From Bacteroidales bacterium (lineage in GTDB: Bacteria > Bacteroidota > Bacteroidia > Bacteroidales > P3): a DNA stretch of 64,000 bases. The DNA lies in assembly GCA_016292015.1 (NCBI GenBank), contig JAEEZY010000030.1, positions 1-64,000 of the forward strand, given 5' to 3'. Made by a program: the position numbers and the translations under genes. The notes below the pieces were generated by a model. The model did no database searches. It was not told where the DNA came from and saw nothing but the letters and a program-made list of their open reading frames with translations. Shown piece after piece: positions 46,740-54,400 of this stretch (the first letter of the stretch is position 1; each line of letters starts with the position of its first letter).

Positions 46740-46972
46740 CTTACGAGAGTTAAGTAAGTATGCGAGAAAAGCATTGCGATAATTGTCCCTTTTACCGAAT
46801 TTCGCCAAAGTTCAAACGGGGGGAGAAGCATTTTGCTTTCGCTTGAATGTGTATGTATTTTACATACCGTCAGGCGTGAGACATGTTCAGTAAACCCCGT
46901 TCCAGTAAAGGTGTTTGGCGATACCTGGTAAAAGACGGACATGAGCACATAAGTCTCATGCCTTTCTTTTTT
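46740..46972 (+). ncRNA. Candidate structured RNA, about 230 nt
   Basis: Starts at a two-box promoter and ends at a hairpin with a T-run. 5-prime hairpin: CTTAC/GTAAG (46740-46744, 46754-46758). Then nested stems make a rod: TGTCC+CTTTTACC (46784-46796) with GGTAAAAG+GGACA (46927-46934, 46937-46941), CGCCAAA/TTTGGCG (46803-46809, 46914-46920), AACGGGG/CCCCGTT (46815-46821, 46895-46901). Inside are two smaller hairpins, AAGCA/TGCTT (46826-46838) and GTATG/CATAC (46851-46867). No coding frame fits. It could be a free small RNA (the rod shape recalls 6S RNA) or an attenuating leader for the gene at 47024, which has no promoter of its own. I cannot name an Rfam family. Confidence 0.6.
46940..46972 (+). 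terminator. Terminator of the RNA candidate
   Basis: CATGAG / CTCATG around a nine-base loop, then a T-rich tail. Its 5-prime arm overlaps the last two bases of the closing stem of the RNA, so the two pairings could compete. Confidence 0.7.
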
Positions 46973-47023
46973 GTATTTTATAAACGCTCCGTTGGGGATT
47001 TGGGGGCAATATAAGGTAGCAAA

Positions 47024-47422
47024 ATGAACAACGTACCCACCCACCTGACTCACAAACCAATTATTGCCGTCAACTATGAGCAAATTGACGAGAATGCTGG
47101 GGCTGGTGATGCAAAAAGTCTTTCCGTCGGGGAGGCTACATGGAATCCTGATCACAGCAAGAAAGAAGACCTAGACTATTCCGCAAAAATCTTTCGTCAA
47201 GTGTGGAGTTCTGGCAATTGGTCTCGTCAAAGTGAGGAATTGCCTCTGTGGCGTGTCATTGATTTGGCAACACTGGTGATTGCCGTTGTAAATGATAAAC
47301 CAAGTGGCATGGGAGAAAAAATCATTCGTCCGGACAAATATGCTGATTTGCGGAAGTTCATAAAAAACAATGATACTATACTCCAGGGGAAAATTGATAA
47401 TTTGAGAAAACTTCTAAAATAA
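47024..47422 (+). CDS. Small uncharacterised protein, possibly DUF6530
   Basis: 132 residues, no signal peptide, no membrane helix. Starts NNVPTHLTHKPIIAVNYEQID; contains WNPDHSKKEDLDYSAKIFRQ, SRQSEELPLWRVIDLATLVI and a charged helical C-terminus. This resembles my recollection of the DUF6530 family, common in gut bacteria and of unknown function; I am only moderately sure of that name. AAGG stands 9 bases before the ATG. It is 7 bases ahead of the LRR protein gene and 51 bases after the RNA terminator, with no visible promoter between. Confidence 0.7.
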   Translation: MNNVPTHLTHKPIIAVNYEQIDENAGAGDAKSLSVGEATWNPDHSKKEDLDYSAKIFRQVWSSGNWSRQSEELPLWRVIDLATLVIAVVNDKPSGMGEKIIRPDKYADLRKFIKNNDTILQGKIDNLRKLLK

Positions 47423-47429
47423 GTACATC

Positions 47430-49778
47430 ATGAAAAGAATCTTTATATACACTCTCTTTGTATTGGGCTTTGGACTTAACATTGTCCATGCTTATGATTT
47501 CTCGGCCGTGGCTCCAAGCGGGCAAACGCTTTATTATAATATAAAGTCACCAACAACCGTTGAATGCGTAGGCCCAAGTGGAACTTCTAGCTCCACATGG
47601 AATGGATATATTAAACCATCGGGTTTATTAATTATCCCTTCCTCGGTAACGTATTCCGGATTATCATACACGGTAAATTCTATTGGAAGATATGCTTTTG
47701 CCTATTGTGATGCATTATCGTCAGTCACAATTCCCAATTCTATAATAAGAGTGGGCAGTTACGCATTTTTTGGCGATACTGCCTTGCATACGATTAATTT
47801 GCCAATGACGGGTATGACGATTGGAAACTGTGTTTTTAATTCAACAGGATGGTATCAGGATCAAGCAGATGGTCTTCTGATTATTGGCAATACGTTAGTC
47901 GGGTATAAAGGAACAATTCCATCAAATTATTCTTTAGTAGTTCCTTCTTATATAGTAAACATCGCCGGCGGTATTTCAAATCCAAGTAAAAGCAACATAG
48001 TTTCTATCTCACTTCCATCTTCAGTAAAATATATTGGAGATTATGCGTTTTATAACTGCAACATTACATCTATCTCATTCCCAAGCTCTCTTGAAGGAAT
48101 TGGCGAATGGGCTTTTTATGGGAATTTAATTACCTCAATAACCATACCAAGTTCCGTGACATATTTGGGAGGTGCTGCTTTTGGACAATGTGGTTCGCTC
48201 GCAACGGTCTATTATAACGCAATAAATGCGACGGTTTTAAATGAGGAAACCATAGCTTCTTTTTCGCCATTCTATAACTGTCCATCTTTCTCTTCATTAC
48301 ATATTGGTTCTGCTGTACAGAAAATCCCTGCATATTTATTTGACGGATGTTCAAATATTCTAGGATCATTATCATTACCCAATTCGCTAAATGAAATTGG
48401 AGATCATGCTTTTTATGGGTGTTCGAATATTCAAGGCACACTGTCATTGCCTAATTCATTACTAATAATAGGTGATAATGCATTCTCTGGATGTACTGGA
48501 TTGACGGGAGGTTTAATATTAGGCAACTCTGTACATACTGTAGGGTCATACTCATTTGGAGGATGTACAGGTATTTCGATGGTAACAATAGGAATCGCCG
48601 TGGATTCTATCGCCAGTTATGCTTTTAATGGAATGACCAGTTTGTCCACAATTAATTATAATGCTATCAATTGTAGATCTGCGATGTTTGCTTTTAGTAG
48701 TAATACTAATGTCAGCAATTTTAATATTGGCTCAACTGTACAAACAATTCCAGATTATTTAATATCTAGCTGTCCAAATATAACGTCAGTATCTTTTCCT
48801 TCAACACTAACAAAAATAGGAATGAGTGATTTTTCTTCCTGTGGATTAATTGGGGCAGTTATTCTTCCAGCAAGCCTGACCCAAATAGGCTATAATGCAT
48901 TCTCTGGATGTGCGGGAATTACAAGTGTTCAATGTAATGCGACAATACCGCCTGTTGTTGAGTCGTATTATGGATATTATTTTGTTTTTTCATCAAACTT
49001 AACTTCGCCACTTTACGTACCATGCTCTAGCATAAGTGCATACCAATCAGCTGCTGGCTGGAGCAATTTTACAAATATTTTAGGAATTGGTGGATGCAAC
49101 TATACGGTAACTCTTTCTGTAAATAATCCAACCATGGGAACAGTCTCTGGTGGCGGAACATATACTCAAGGTGCTACGGCCACAATTTCTGCGACGGCTA
49201 ATAGTGGGTATCACTTTGAGCATTGGGGTGATGGGAATACACAAAATCCACGTTCTTTAACTGTGACTAGCGATATTTCACTTACTGCGTATTTCGAAGC
49301 AAATCCCGTCACACAATATACAATAACCGTCAATTCCAATAATGCCACAATGGGCAGTGCAAGCGGTGGGGGAACTTTCAACGAAGGAACAACCACAACA
49401 ATAACCGCAACGGCTAATAGTGGCTACCATTTTACGCAGTGGCAAGATGGTAACACCAGTAATCCACGGACAATCACAGTGACGGGCAACGCCACCTATA
49501 CCGCATATTTCGATGGCTCCAACCGCATCGACGATGTGGAAACAACCGACAACCTGAAAGCCTACACCCGCGGCAACACGATTGTGATAGACTTTAGCGG
49601 GCAGCAGGCGGCGGACAGTAGGCAGAACGTTGTGGTCTATGATGTTATGGGAAGGGTGATTAAGCAGGTAGCAGACAGCGGTCAGCAGGCAGCGGTTGAG
49701 ATACCAGTCACTTCGGCTGGAGTATATATGGTGAAAGTTGGCGACCAGCCATCACGGAAAGTGGTGGTGAGACCGTAG
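47430..49778 (+). CDS. BspA-like leucine-rich-repeat protein with T9SS type-A sorting domain
   Basis: 782 residues. Signal peptide (KRIFIYTLFVLGFGLNIVHA), then about 15 LRR_5 (BspA-type) repeats (about 60-540; e.g. SIGRYAFAYCDALSSVTIPN, EIGDHAFYGCSNIQGTLSLP). Two divergent InlB B-repeat-like domains follow (about 557-693: GTYTQGATATISATANSGYH ... HWGDGN, GTFNEGTTTTITATANSGYH ... QWQDGN). A C-terminal type-A T9SS domain ends it (VVVYDVMGRVIKQV ... AGVYMVKVGDQPSRKVVV). BspA relatives bind host proteins; adhesion is inferred here. The gene is clearly more AT-rich than its neighbours up to about 49500, then shifts to the local composition in the sorting domain, as if a foreign ectodomain had been joined to a resident C-terminus. 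Confidence 0.9.
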   Translation: MKRIFIYTLFVLGFGLNIVHAYDFSAVAPSGQTLYYNIKSPTTVECVGPSGTSSSTWNGYIKPSGLLIIPSSVTYSGLSYTVNSIGRYAFAYCDALSSVTIPNSIIRVGSYAFFGDTALHTINLPMTGMTIGNCVFNSTGWYQDQADGLLIIGNTLVGYKGTIPSNYSLVVPSYIVNIAGGISNPSKSNIVSISLPSSVKYIGDYAFYNCNITSISFPSSLEGIGEWAFYGNLITSITIPSSVTYLGGAAFGQCGSLATVYYNAINATVLNEETIASFSPFYNCPSFSSLHIGSAVQKIPAYLFDGCSNILGSLSLPNSLNEIGDHAFYGCSNIQGTLSLPNSLLIIGDNAFSGCTGLTGGLILGNSVHTVGSYSFGGCTGISMVTIGIAVDSIASYAFNGMTSLSTINYNAINCRSAMFAFSSNTNVSNFNIGSTVQTIPDYLISSCPNITSVSFPSTLTKIGMSDFSSCGLIGAVILPASLTQIGYNAFSGCAGITSVQCNATIPPVVESYYGYYFVFSSNLTSPLYVPCSSISAYQSAAGWSNFTNILGIGGCNYTVTLSVNNPTMGTVSGGGTYTQGATATISATANSGYHFEHWGDGNTQNPRSLTVTSDISLTAYFEANPVTQYTITVNSNNATMGSASGGGTFNEGTTTTITATANSGYHFTQWQDGNTSNPRTITVTGNATYTAYFDGSNRIDDVETTDNLKAYTRGNTIVIDFSGQQAADSRQNVVVYDVMGRVIKQVADSGQQAAVEIPVTSAGVYMVKVGDQPSRKVVVRP

Positions 49779-49797
49779 AGACCATTTTAACTATAGC

Positions 49798-49828
49798 AAA
49801 AAGGGAGGCAGAATCGCCTCCTTTTTTT
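49798..49828 (+). terminator. Rho-independent terminator
   Basis: GGAGGC / GCCTCC with a six-base loop, preceded by an A-run and followed by seven T. It follows the LRR gene. Confidence 0.88.
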
Positions 49829-49842
49829 GTGTCTTGTCAATA

Positions 49843-49900
49843 TTTGTCAATTTTACTGTCAACTGAATCCAGCCGCAAGTATCGAAAGTGACAACCTAAA
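49843..49900 (-). repeat. Right copy of the two-block inverted repeat
   Basis: Read on the minus strand: TTTAGGTTGTCACT (49887-49900), 30 unrelated bases, GTAAAATTGACAAA (49843-49856). It faces the copy at 46525-46580. Confidence 0.8.
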
Positions 49901-49950
49901 TCAGCAAACCACACTCTCACACTCTAGTATTCAAACATTTACAAAAGTCG

Positions 49951-50005
49951 CTTCGATCTAGCTTCGATTTAGCTTCGATATAGGTTCGAATGAGCTTCGA
50001 GTCAA
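49951..50005 (+). repeat. 11-bp array, five units
   Basis: CTTCGATCTAG, CTTCGATTTAG, CTTCGATATAG, GTTCGAATGAG, CTTCGAGTCAA at 49951, 49962, 49973, 49984 and 49995, an exact 11-base step. Confidence 0.85.
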
Positions 50006-50168
50006 CGCCCACCCCGCTTTGACCTCGCCAGTACCCATCTTCGACATGGGTCGTATTGGAAGAGGAAAGAAGTCAGAAGGAAGAGGGAAGATGTAAGAAG
50101 TCTGAAGGAAGAAGTAAGAAGGAAAGAAGGATGGATGTGGTTCGTGGTTCAATTCGAGTTAAGGTTAA

Positions 50169-50223
50169 CGTTATATCAACATAACCCAAAGATAAACTCA
50201 AGATAAACCTAATATAAACCTAA
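50169..50223 (+). repeat. 11-bp array, five units
   Basis: CGTTATATCAA, CATAACCCAAA, GATAAACTCAA, GATAAACCTAA, TATAAACCTAA. Same period as the array at 49951 but a different motif. Confidence 0.75.
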
Positions 50224-50284
50224 CCGGTTTAGTTCTACTAACAATTTGTTTATAAAATATAGCCATCGGCTTGGGAAAAATAAT

Positions 50285-50292
50285 TATATTTG
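50285..50292 (+). promoter_or_regulatory. -7 promoter element for pyrB
   Basis: TATATTTG, 50 bases before the ATG at 50343. No TTG at the expected spacing. Confidence 0.5.
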
Positions 50293-50342
50293 CAACGTTT
50301 TAAAGAACCTTTCTCTTCGACAAACAACTAATACATAAATAT

Positions 50343-51260
50343 ATGAGCACATTAAAAGGACGCAACCTGATTTCCATCACCGATTTCTCGAAGGATGAGT
50401 ATATCGAGGTGCTGGACATCGCCGAGGAATTTGAAAAGAATCCGAAACAGAAAATCTTGAGCGACAAAGTGGTCGCCACCTTGTTCTTCGAGCCGTCGAC
50501 GCGCACACGCTTGAGTTTCGAAAGTGCCGCCAACCAGCTGGGTGCCCGCATCATAGGATTCAGCGACCCCGGCGGAACGAGTGTGCAGAAGGGCGAGTCG
50601 CTGCACGACACGATAGTGATGGTTAGCAGCTATGCCGACTTGATTGTGATGAGAAACCCGAAGGAGGGCAGCTCAAGATATGCGAGCGAGGTCTCGACGG
50701 TGCCTGTCATCAACGCCGGCGACGGTGCCAACCAGCACCCGACGCAGTGCATGCTGGATCTTTACTCAATCCGCAAGACCCAGGGACGTCTGGACAACCT
50801 GAACATAGCATGTGTGGGCGACCTGAAATATGGCCGTACGGTGCACTCGCTCGTCCAGGCAATGTGCAACTTCAACGCAACGTTCCACCTGGTATCGCCG
50901 CAGGAGCTGAAGCTGCCCAGCTCGGTGAAGATGAGTGTGAAGAACGCAGGATTGAAATACTACCAATACACCGACATCAAGGACGTTATCCCAGTGGCGG
51001 ACATCATATACATGACCCGCGTGCAGAGAGAGCGTTTCCCGGATCCGCTGGAGTACGAGAGGGTGAAAGACAGCTGCATCCTCACAGCCTCAATGCTAAA
51101 GGGCTGCAAAGACAACATGCGTGTGCTGCACCCGCTGCCGAGAGTGAACGAAATCACCGTCGATGTGGACAAGACACCTTACGCTTACTATTTCCGTCAG
51201 GCTCAGAACGGAGTGTATGTGCGTCAGGCACTGATGGCGGCAATACTGGGAGTGAGATAA
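50343..51260 (+). CDS. pyrB: Aspartate carbamoyltransferase catalytic subunit
   Basis: 305 residues. Carbamoyl-phosphate site FFEPSTRTRLSFE, lysine loop PGGTSVQKGESL, NQHPTQCMLDL and HPLPRVNEI are all intact. It catalyses the committed step of pyrimidine synthesis. The regulatory subunit gene follows after 117 bases, so a class-B, allosterically controlled holoenzyme is expected. Confidence 0.97.
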   Translation: MSTLKGRNLISITDFSKDEYIEVLDIAEEFEKNPKQKILSDKVVATLFFEPSTRTRLSFESAANQLGARIIGFSDPGGTSVQKGESLHDTIVMVSSYADLIVMRNPKEGSSRYASEVSTVPVINAGDGANQHPTQCMLDLYSIRKTQGRLDNLNIACVGDLKYGRTVHSLVQAMCNFNATFHLVSPQELKLPSSVKMSVKNAGLKYYQYTDIKDVIPVADIIYMTRVQRERFPDPLEYERVKDSCILTASMLKGCKDNMRVLHPLPRVNEITVDVDKTPYAYYFRQAQNGVYVRQALMAAILGVR

Positions 51261-51377
51261 AAACAAAGGTTAAAGGGTAAAAAAGGATGAGAATTAAAAA
51301 AGGTGTGAAGCCTGGAACCCGTCATCTTTCGAACCCTTGAACAATTCAACTTTTAAACTTCAAAAACAATAATCATC

Positions 51378-51839
51378 ATGGATACAAAGAAAGAACTTGT
51401 TGTTCCCAGAATAGAAAACGGCACGGTGATAGACCACATCCCGACCGAAGTGGTTTATCAGGTGGCCCACATCCTCGGACTTGAAAAATACGAGGACGAG
51501 GTGCTTATAGGCAACTATCTGAGCAGCCAGAAGTTTATCCGCAAAGGCATCATAAAGGTCAAAAACAAATATTTCACCAAAGAGGAGTTGAGCAAGATTT
51601 CGCTCGTGGCGCCCATGGCCAGCATCATCAACATCAAGAACTACGAGGTGGTTGAGAAGCTGGAGGCCGAGATACCCGACCACATCGAGAATTTCATCAA
51701 GTGCATGAACCCGATGTGCATCACCAACCACGAGAAGATAGCCACCAAATTCGACGTGGTGGACAAGGAGAACCTGAAGCTCCGCTGCCACTACTGCGAG
51801 AAATTCACCACAAAGGAGACTATCCGCTTCTGCGAATAA
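51378..51839 (+). CDS. pyrI: Aspartate carbamoyltransferase regulatory subunit
   Basis: 153 residues. N-terminal nucleotide-binding domain (ENGTVIDHIPTEVVYQV) and C-terminal zinc domain with four cysteines in the CxxxxC...CxxC arrangement (KCMNPMC, CHYC). It binds CTP/ATP and regulates PyrB. Upstream and downstream spacers are AT-rich; the one after it is a 7-bp array (51846-51866) that ends just before the next ATG. Confidence 0.95.
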   Translation: MDTKKELVVPRIENGTVIDHIPTEVVYQVAHILGLEKYEDEVLIGNYLSSQKFIRKGIIKVKNKYFTKEELSKISLVAPMASIINIKNYEVVEKLEAEIPDHIENFIKCMNPMCITNHEKIATKFDVVDKENLKLRCHYCEKFTTKETIRFCE

Positions 51840-51845
51840 GTATTG

Positions 51846-51866
51846 GTTTATAGTTTACGGTTTTAG
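51846..51866 (+). repeat. 7-bp array between pyrI and the next gene
   Basis: GTTTATA, GTTTACG, GTTTTAG, directly followed by TATG containing the next start codon. Same family as the array at 43037. Confidence 0.6.
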
Positions 51867-51867
51867 T

Positions 51868-52275
51868 ATGAGAAAGTATTTAGTAAAGCTGCTGATAGTA
51901 ACCCTTCTGCTGGTCATAGGAGCGCTGGCGCTGATGATGTTGGGGTGGGAGAACTACCAAACGGTGATGCCGTTCATACCGTTGTATTTTGCTGTGGTCA
52001 CAGGTGTGGAGCACTGGACGATAGTGGAGAGCATGCGCAAGTCGCCGAGGACGTTTGTGAAGAACTTTCTGGGAGTGACTGTGGGCGTATTATTTGTGCA
52101 CCTGGCAGTGATGTCGCTGTGGATGTTCACGCATGTGCAGCAGGCCAAGTGGTTTGCGGTTGCGTTCTGCATCTGCTATGCGGCACATCTGGTTTTCGAG
52201 ACCGTCGCATTGGTTGTATTGATGCGCAACGCAAGCAAGAAAAACGAAGAAGAGAAAAAAAATTCGGCAGAATAA
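51868..52275 (+). CDS. Small four-helix membrane protein of unknown function
   Basis: 135 residues with four predicted membrane helices (LLIVTLLLVIGALALMMLG, VMPFIPLYFAVVTGVEHW, FLGVTVGVLFVHLAVMSLWM, FAVAFCICYAAHLVFETVAL) and a Lys/Glu-rich cytoplasmic tail. I do not recognise the family. It follows pyrI after 28 bases and precedes a tRNA gene, so its position says little about its role. Confidence 0.75.
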   Translation: MRKYLVKLLIVTLLLVIGALALMMLGWENYQTVMPFIPLYFAVVTGVEHWTIVESMRKSPRTFVKNFLGVTVGVLFVHLAVMSLWMFTHVQQAKWFAVAFCICYAAHLVFETVALVVLMRNASKKNEEEKKNSAE

Positions 52276-52286
52276 AAAAAAGGTTG

Positions 52287-52294
52287 TATCTTTG
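52287..52294 (+). promoter_or_regulatory. -7 promoter element for the tRNA
   Basis: TATCTTTG, 26 bases before the tRNA, giving a short 5-prime leader. Confidence 0.55.
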
Positions 52295-52320
52295 CAACCG
52301 CTTTCGGCAAGATACGAAGC

Positions 52321-52394
52321 GGTCCCTTAGCTCAGTCGGTTAGAGCAACTGACTCATAATCAGTGGGTCCTTGGTTCGAGCCCAAGAGGGACCA
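52321..52394 (+). tRNA. tRNA with CAU anticodon (Met or Ile2)
   Basis: 74 bases folding as a full cloverleaf: acceptor GGTCCCT/AGGGACC, D-arm GCTC/GAGC, anticodon arm ACTGA-CTCATAA-TCAGT, T-arm CTTGG-TTCGAGC-CCAAG. Discriminator A; the 3-prime CCA is not encoded. CAU can be elongator Met or, after lysidine modification, Ile. The acceptor stem and GGnCCCTTAGCTCAG start are closer to E. coli tRNA-Ile2, so Ile2 is a real possibility. Confidence 0.93.
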
Positions 52395-52447
52395 CAGACA
52401 AAGCGGAACAGGAAAAGTTCCGCTTTTTTCACAAAAGGAGATTCGTC

Positions 52448-52864
52448 ATGGGACGCATAATGGCAATAGACTATGGAAAGAAGCGCACAGGGCTGGCTGT
52501 CACCGATCCCGAGCGCATCATAGCCACAGGTCTCACCACCGTTGAGACACCAAAGCTGATGCAGTTCATGGCCGACTACTTTGCGAAAGAGACGGTGGAC
52601 ACCATTGTGGTGGGCGAGCCAAAACAGATGGACAACACACCCTCGGAGTCGGCACGGTATATCGAACCGTTTCTTGGTGAGCTCGCAAAGAAATTCCCCG
52701 ACAAAGAGATATGCCGCGCAGACGAGCGGTTTACCTCGAAGATTGCTTTTCAGGCCATGATTGACGGTGGCTTGAAGAAAAAACAACGACAGAACAAAGC
52801 ATTGATAGACACTATAAGCGCGACACTGATACTGCAAAGCTATATGGCGAGCTGCAAACAATAG
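52448..52864 (+). CDS. ruvX: YqgF/RuvX-type resolvase-like nuclease
   Basis: 138 residues, RNase H-like fold: first strand with catalytic Asp AIDYGKKRTGLAVTD, VVGEPKQMDN, DERFTSKIAF and a C-terminal Asp in ALIDTISATLIL. Members act in pre-16S rRNA 5-prime processing and/or Holliday-junction resolution. It follows the tRNA and precedes def. Confidence 0.92.
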   Translation: MGRIMAIDYGKKRTGLAVTDPERIIATGLTTVETPKLMQFMADYFAKETVDTIVVGEPKQMDNTPSESARYIEPFLGELAKKFPDKEICRADERFTSKIAFQAMIDGGLKKKQRQNKALIDTISATLILQSYMASCKQ

Positions 52865-52878
52865 GCAGCAGACAGCAA

Positions 52879-52920
52879 ATTCAAGTTTCAAGTTTCAACC
52901 TTCAATTTTCAATTCTTATG
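52879..52920 (+). repeat. 7-bp array running into the def start codon
   Basis: ATTCAAG, TTTCAAG, TTTCAAC, CTTCAAT, TTTCAAT, TCTTATG: exact 7-base step, and the last unit contains the ATG of def at 52918. Confidence 0.75.
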
Positions 52921-53475
52921 ATTTATCCGATAGTAGGTTACGGAAGCCCAGTGCTTCGCAAGGTGGCGGAACCCATAACGGCCGACTACCCCAACCTGAA
53001 ACAGCTCATTGCCGACATGTTTGAGACCATGTACGCAGCCGACGGTGTAGGACTTGCCGCCCCTCAGATAGGTCTGTCTATACGTCTGGTAGTGATTGGC
53101 TATTATCCATACAACGAAGAGAGCAAGAGCTACGGAGATACCGCGATAGAGCACACGCTCATCAATCCAGAGATACTGGAGAGTGTTGGAGAGAAGACCT
53201 TCTTCAACGAAGGTTGCCTCAGCATACCAGACATACATGAGGATGTGTTACGGCCAGAAGGTGTTGTGATACACTACTTTGACGCCGATTTCAACGAGCA
53301 CACGGAAGAGATACACGGTATGTTTGCCCGTGTCGCACAACATGAGATAGACCATCTCGAAGGCAAGGTGTTCACCGACCGGCTGAGTTCGCTGCGCCGC
53401 ACGATGCTGAAACGCAAGCTGAACGATGTGGCCGCCGGCAAAGTGAGAACGCTGTATCGGATGAAGAGAGGGTAG
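52918..53475 (+). CDS. def: Peptide deformylase
   Basis: 185 residues. All three family motifs are intact: GVGLAAPQIG, EGCLSIP (metal Cys) and QHEIDHLEG (two metal His and catalytic Glu). It removes the formyl group from new proteins. A three-residue insertion-rich loop (NEESKSYGD) is usual for Bacteroidota enzymes. Confidence 0.97.
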   Translation: MIYPIVGYGSPVLRKVAEPITADYPNLKQLIADMFETMYAADGVGLAAPQIGLSIRLVVIGYYPYNEESKSYGDTAIEHTLINPEILESVGEKTFFNEGCLSIPDIHEDVLRPEGVVIHYFDADFNEHTEEIHGMFARVAQHEIDHLEGKVFTDRLSSLRRTMLKRKLNDVAAGKVRTLYRMKRG

Positions 53476-53592
53476 CATGAGCAGCCCGAGGAGAGAGGTC
53501 TGCTGGATGCAACCAAGGAACCACAACAATTAAATTATTCGAAACGATTAGACAATAAATCAATCACAAAAAACATAATCTTTTCACACACA

Positions 53593-54132
53593 ATGAAAAA
53601 AAGATTTTTCATAGCACTAACCGCAGCCTCCTTAATTGTTTTCGCAGGCTGCAACAACGCAGGAAAACAGCGTGACAAGGCCGCTGCAAAAATAGCCGCT
53701 TTCGAGAATGCACACGACCCGATGGGCATCGACTACGCACGCAACCCCGCTTCGGCCGACACGTTGATAGGACTCTACACCGACTTTGCAGACACCTACC
53801 CAGACGACTCACTGGCTCCCTTATGCTTACAGAAAGGCGCCAACGTAGCCTGTCTGACAGGGTCGTTCGACAAGGCCATCGAACTGGCCGGGCGCGTGAT
53901 TGACGGATACAGCGGATTCGAGGCGATGGACGACTGCATGCTCACGCAGGCAAAGGCCTATGAGCTTTCGGAACAACCAGAAGAAGCCAAAGCCGCCTAT
54001 CAACGCTTCATCGACACATACCCGAATCATCCGTTGACGGAAGATCTGAAGCGCACCATAACGCTGCTCGACATGGGAGCAGTAACCCCTGAAGAACAGC
54101 TGGCCGCAATACTCGCTGAGAAAGAGCAGTAG
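53593..54132 (+). CDS. TPR-containing lipoprotein
   Basis: 179 residues. Signal with lipobox FAGC (Cys about 19). The mature part has two to three TPR-like helical pairs (SADTLIGLYTDFADTYPDDS, AKAYELSEQPEEAKAAYQRF). Similar to the outer-membrane-assembly style TPR lipoproteins but shorter; partner unknown. Followed by a strong terminator. Confidence 0.82.
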   Translation: MKKRFFIALTAASLIVFAGCNNAGKQRDKAAAKIAAFENAHDPMGIDYARNPASADTLIGLYTDFADTYPDDSLAPLCLQKGANVACLTGSFDKAIELAGRVIDGYSGFEAMDDCMLTQAKAYELSEQPEEAKAAYQRFIDTYPNHPLTEDLKRTITLLDMGAVTPEEQLAAILAEKEQ

Positions 54133-54167
54133 TCACTGCAGAGTGTTCACAATGCACTCTTTTCAAG

Positions 54168-54196
54168 CTCAACCCTATTTCCGGGTTGAGTTTTTT
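54168..54196 (+). terminator. Rho-independent terminator
   Basis: CTCAACCC / GGGTTGAG with a seven-base loop and six T, 36 bases after the TPR lipoprotein stop. Confidence 0.88.
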
Positions 54197-54343
54197 CATG
54201 TTAAATACACCATATCTTCGTCGTTGCAGAGCCAATGCCTCACATCGCTGCATTGCCGTTGTCATTTAATTTTGTATTCCATGATACAAGACAAATGGCA
54301 GTTGCCAAAATCAGCAAAGATTATGTTTTTTATGTAATCGAGA

Positions 54344-54373
54344 TTGCAAAATGATGGAAAAGATGTACCTTTG
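54344..54373 (+). promoter_or_regulatory. tex promoter
   Basis: TTG (54344-54346), 19 bases, TACCTTTG (54366-54373), 27 bases before the ATG at 54401. Confidence 0.7.
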
Positions 54374-54400
54374 CAAAGAATACATACCTAAATTACCATC

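Larger units (their letters stand above)
46416..47023. other. Gene-free segment with palindromes, inverted-repeat end and an RNA candidate
   Basis: About 600 AT-rich bases. It contains two spaced palindromes (46443-46503), one end of a long-range inverted repeat (46525-46580), degenerate ACTTTG repeats (46584-46630), a clean promoter (46703-46733), a predicted structured RNA (about 46740-46972) and its terminator. A 209-codon minus-strand frame across it looks spurious. Confidence 0.6.
49779..50342. other. Repeat-rich gap before pyrB
   Basis: About 560 bases: LRR-gene terminator, right copy of the inverted repeat (49843-49900), an 11-bp array (49951-50005), a purine-rich region with AGAAGTCAGAAGGAAG-type repeats (about 50060-50130), a second 11-bp array (50169-50223) and a -7 box for pyrB. 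No coding frame looks real. Confidence 0.6.

Noticed and set aside
46526-47155. 209-codon minus-strand open frame across the RNA candidate
   Set aside because: Composition is random-looking, no domain is recognisable, and it is antisense to the promoter, RNA and the 47024 gene.
49843-49900. Integron attC-type recombination site
   Set aside because: No matching R box pair (GTTRRRY / RYYYAAC) in the right geometry and no integrase in the window.
52340-52891. Minus-strand frame over the tRNA and ruvX
   Set aside because: It overlaps a full cloverleaf tRNA and ruvX; no family resemblance.
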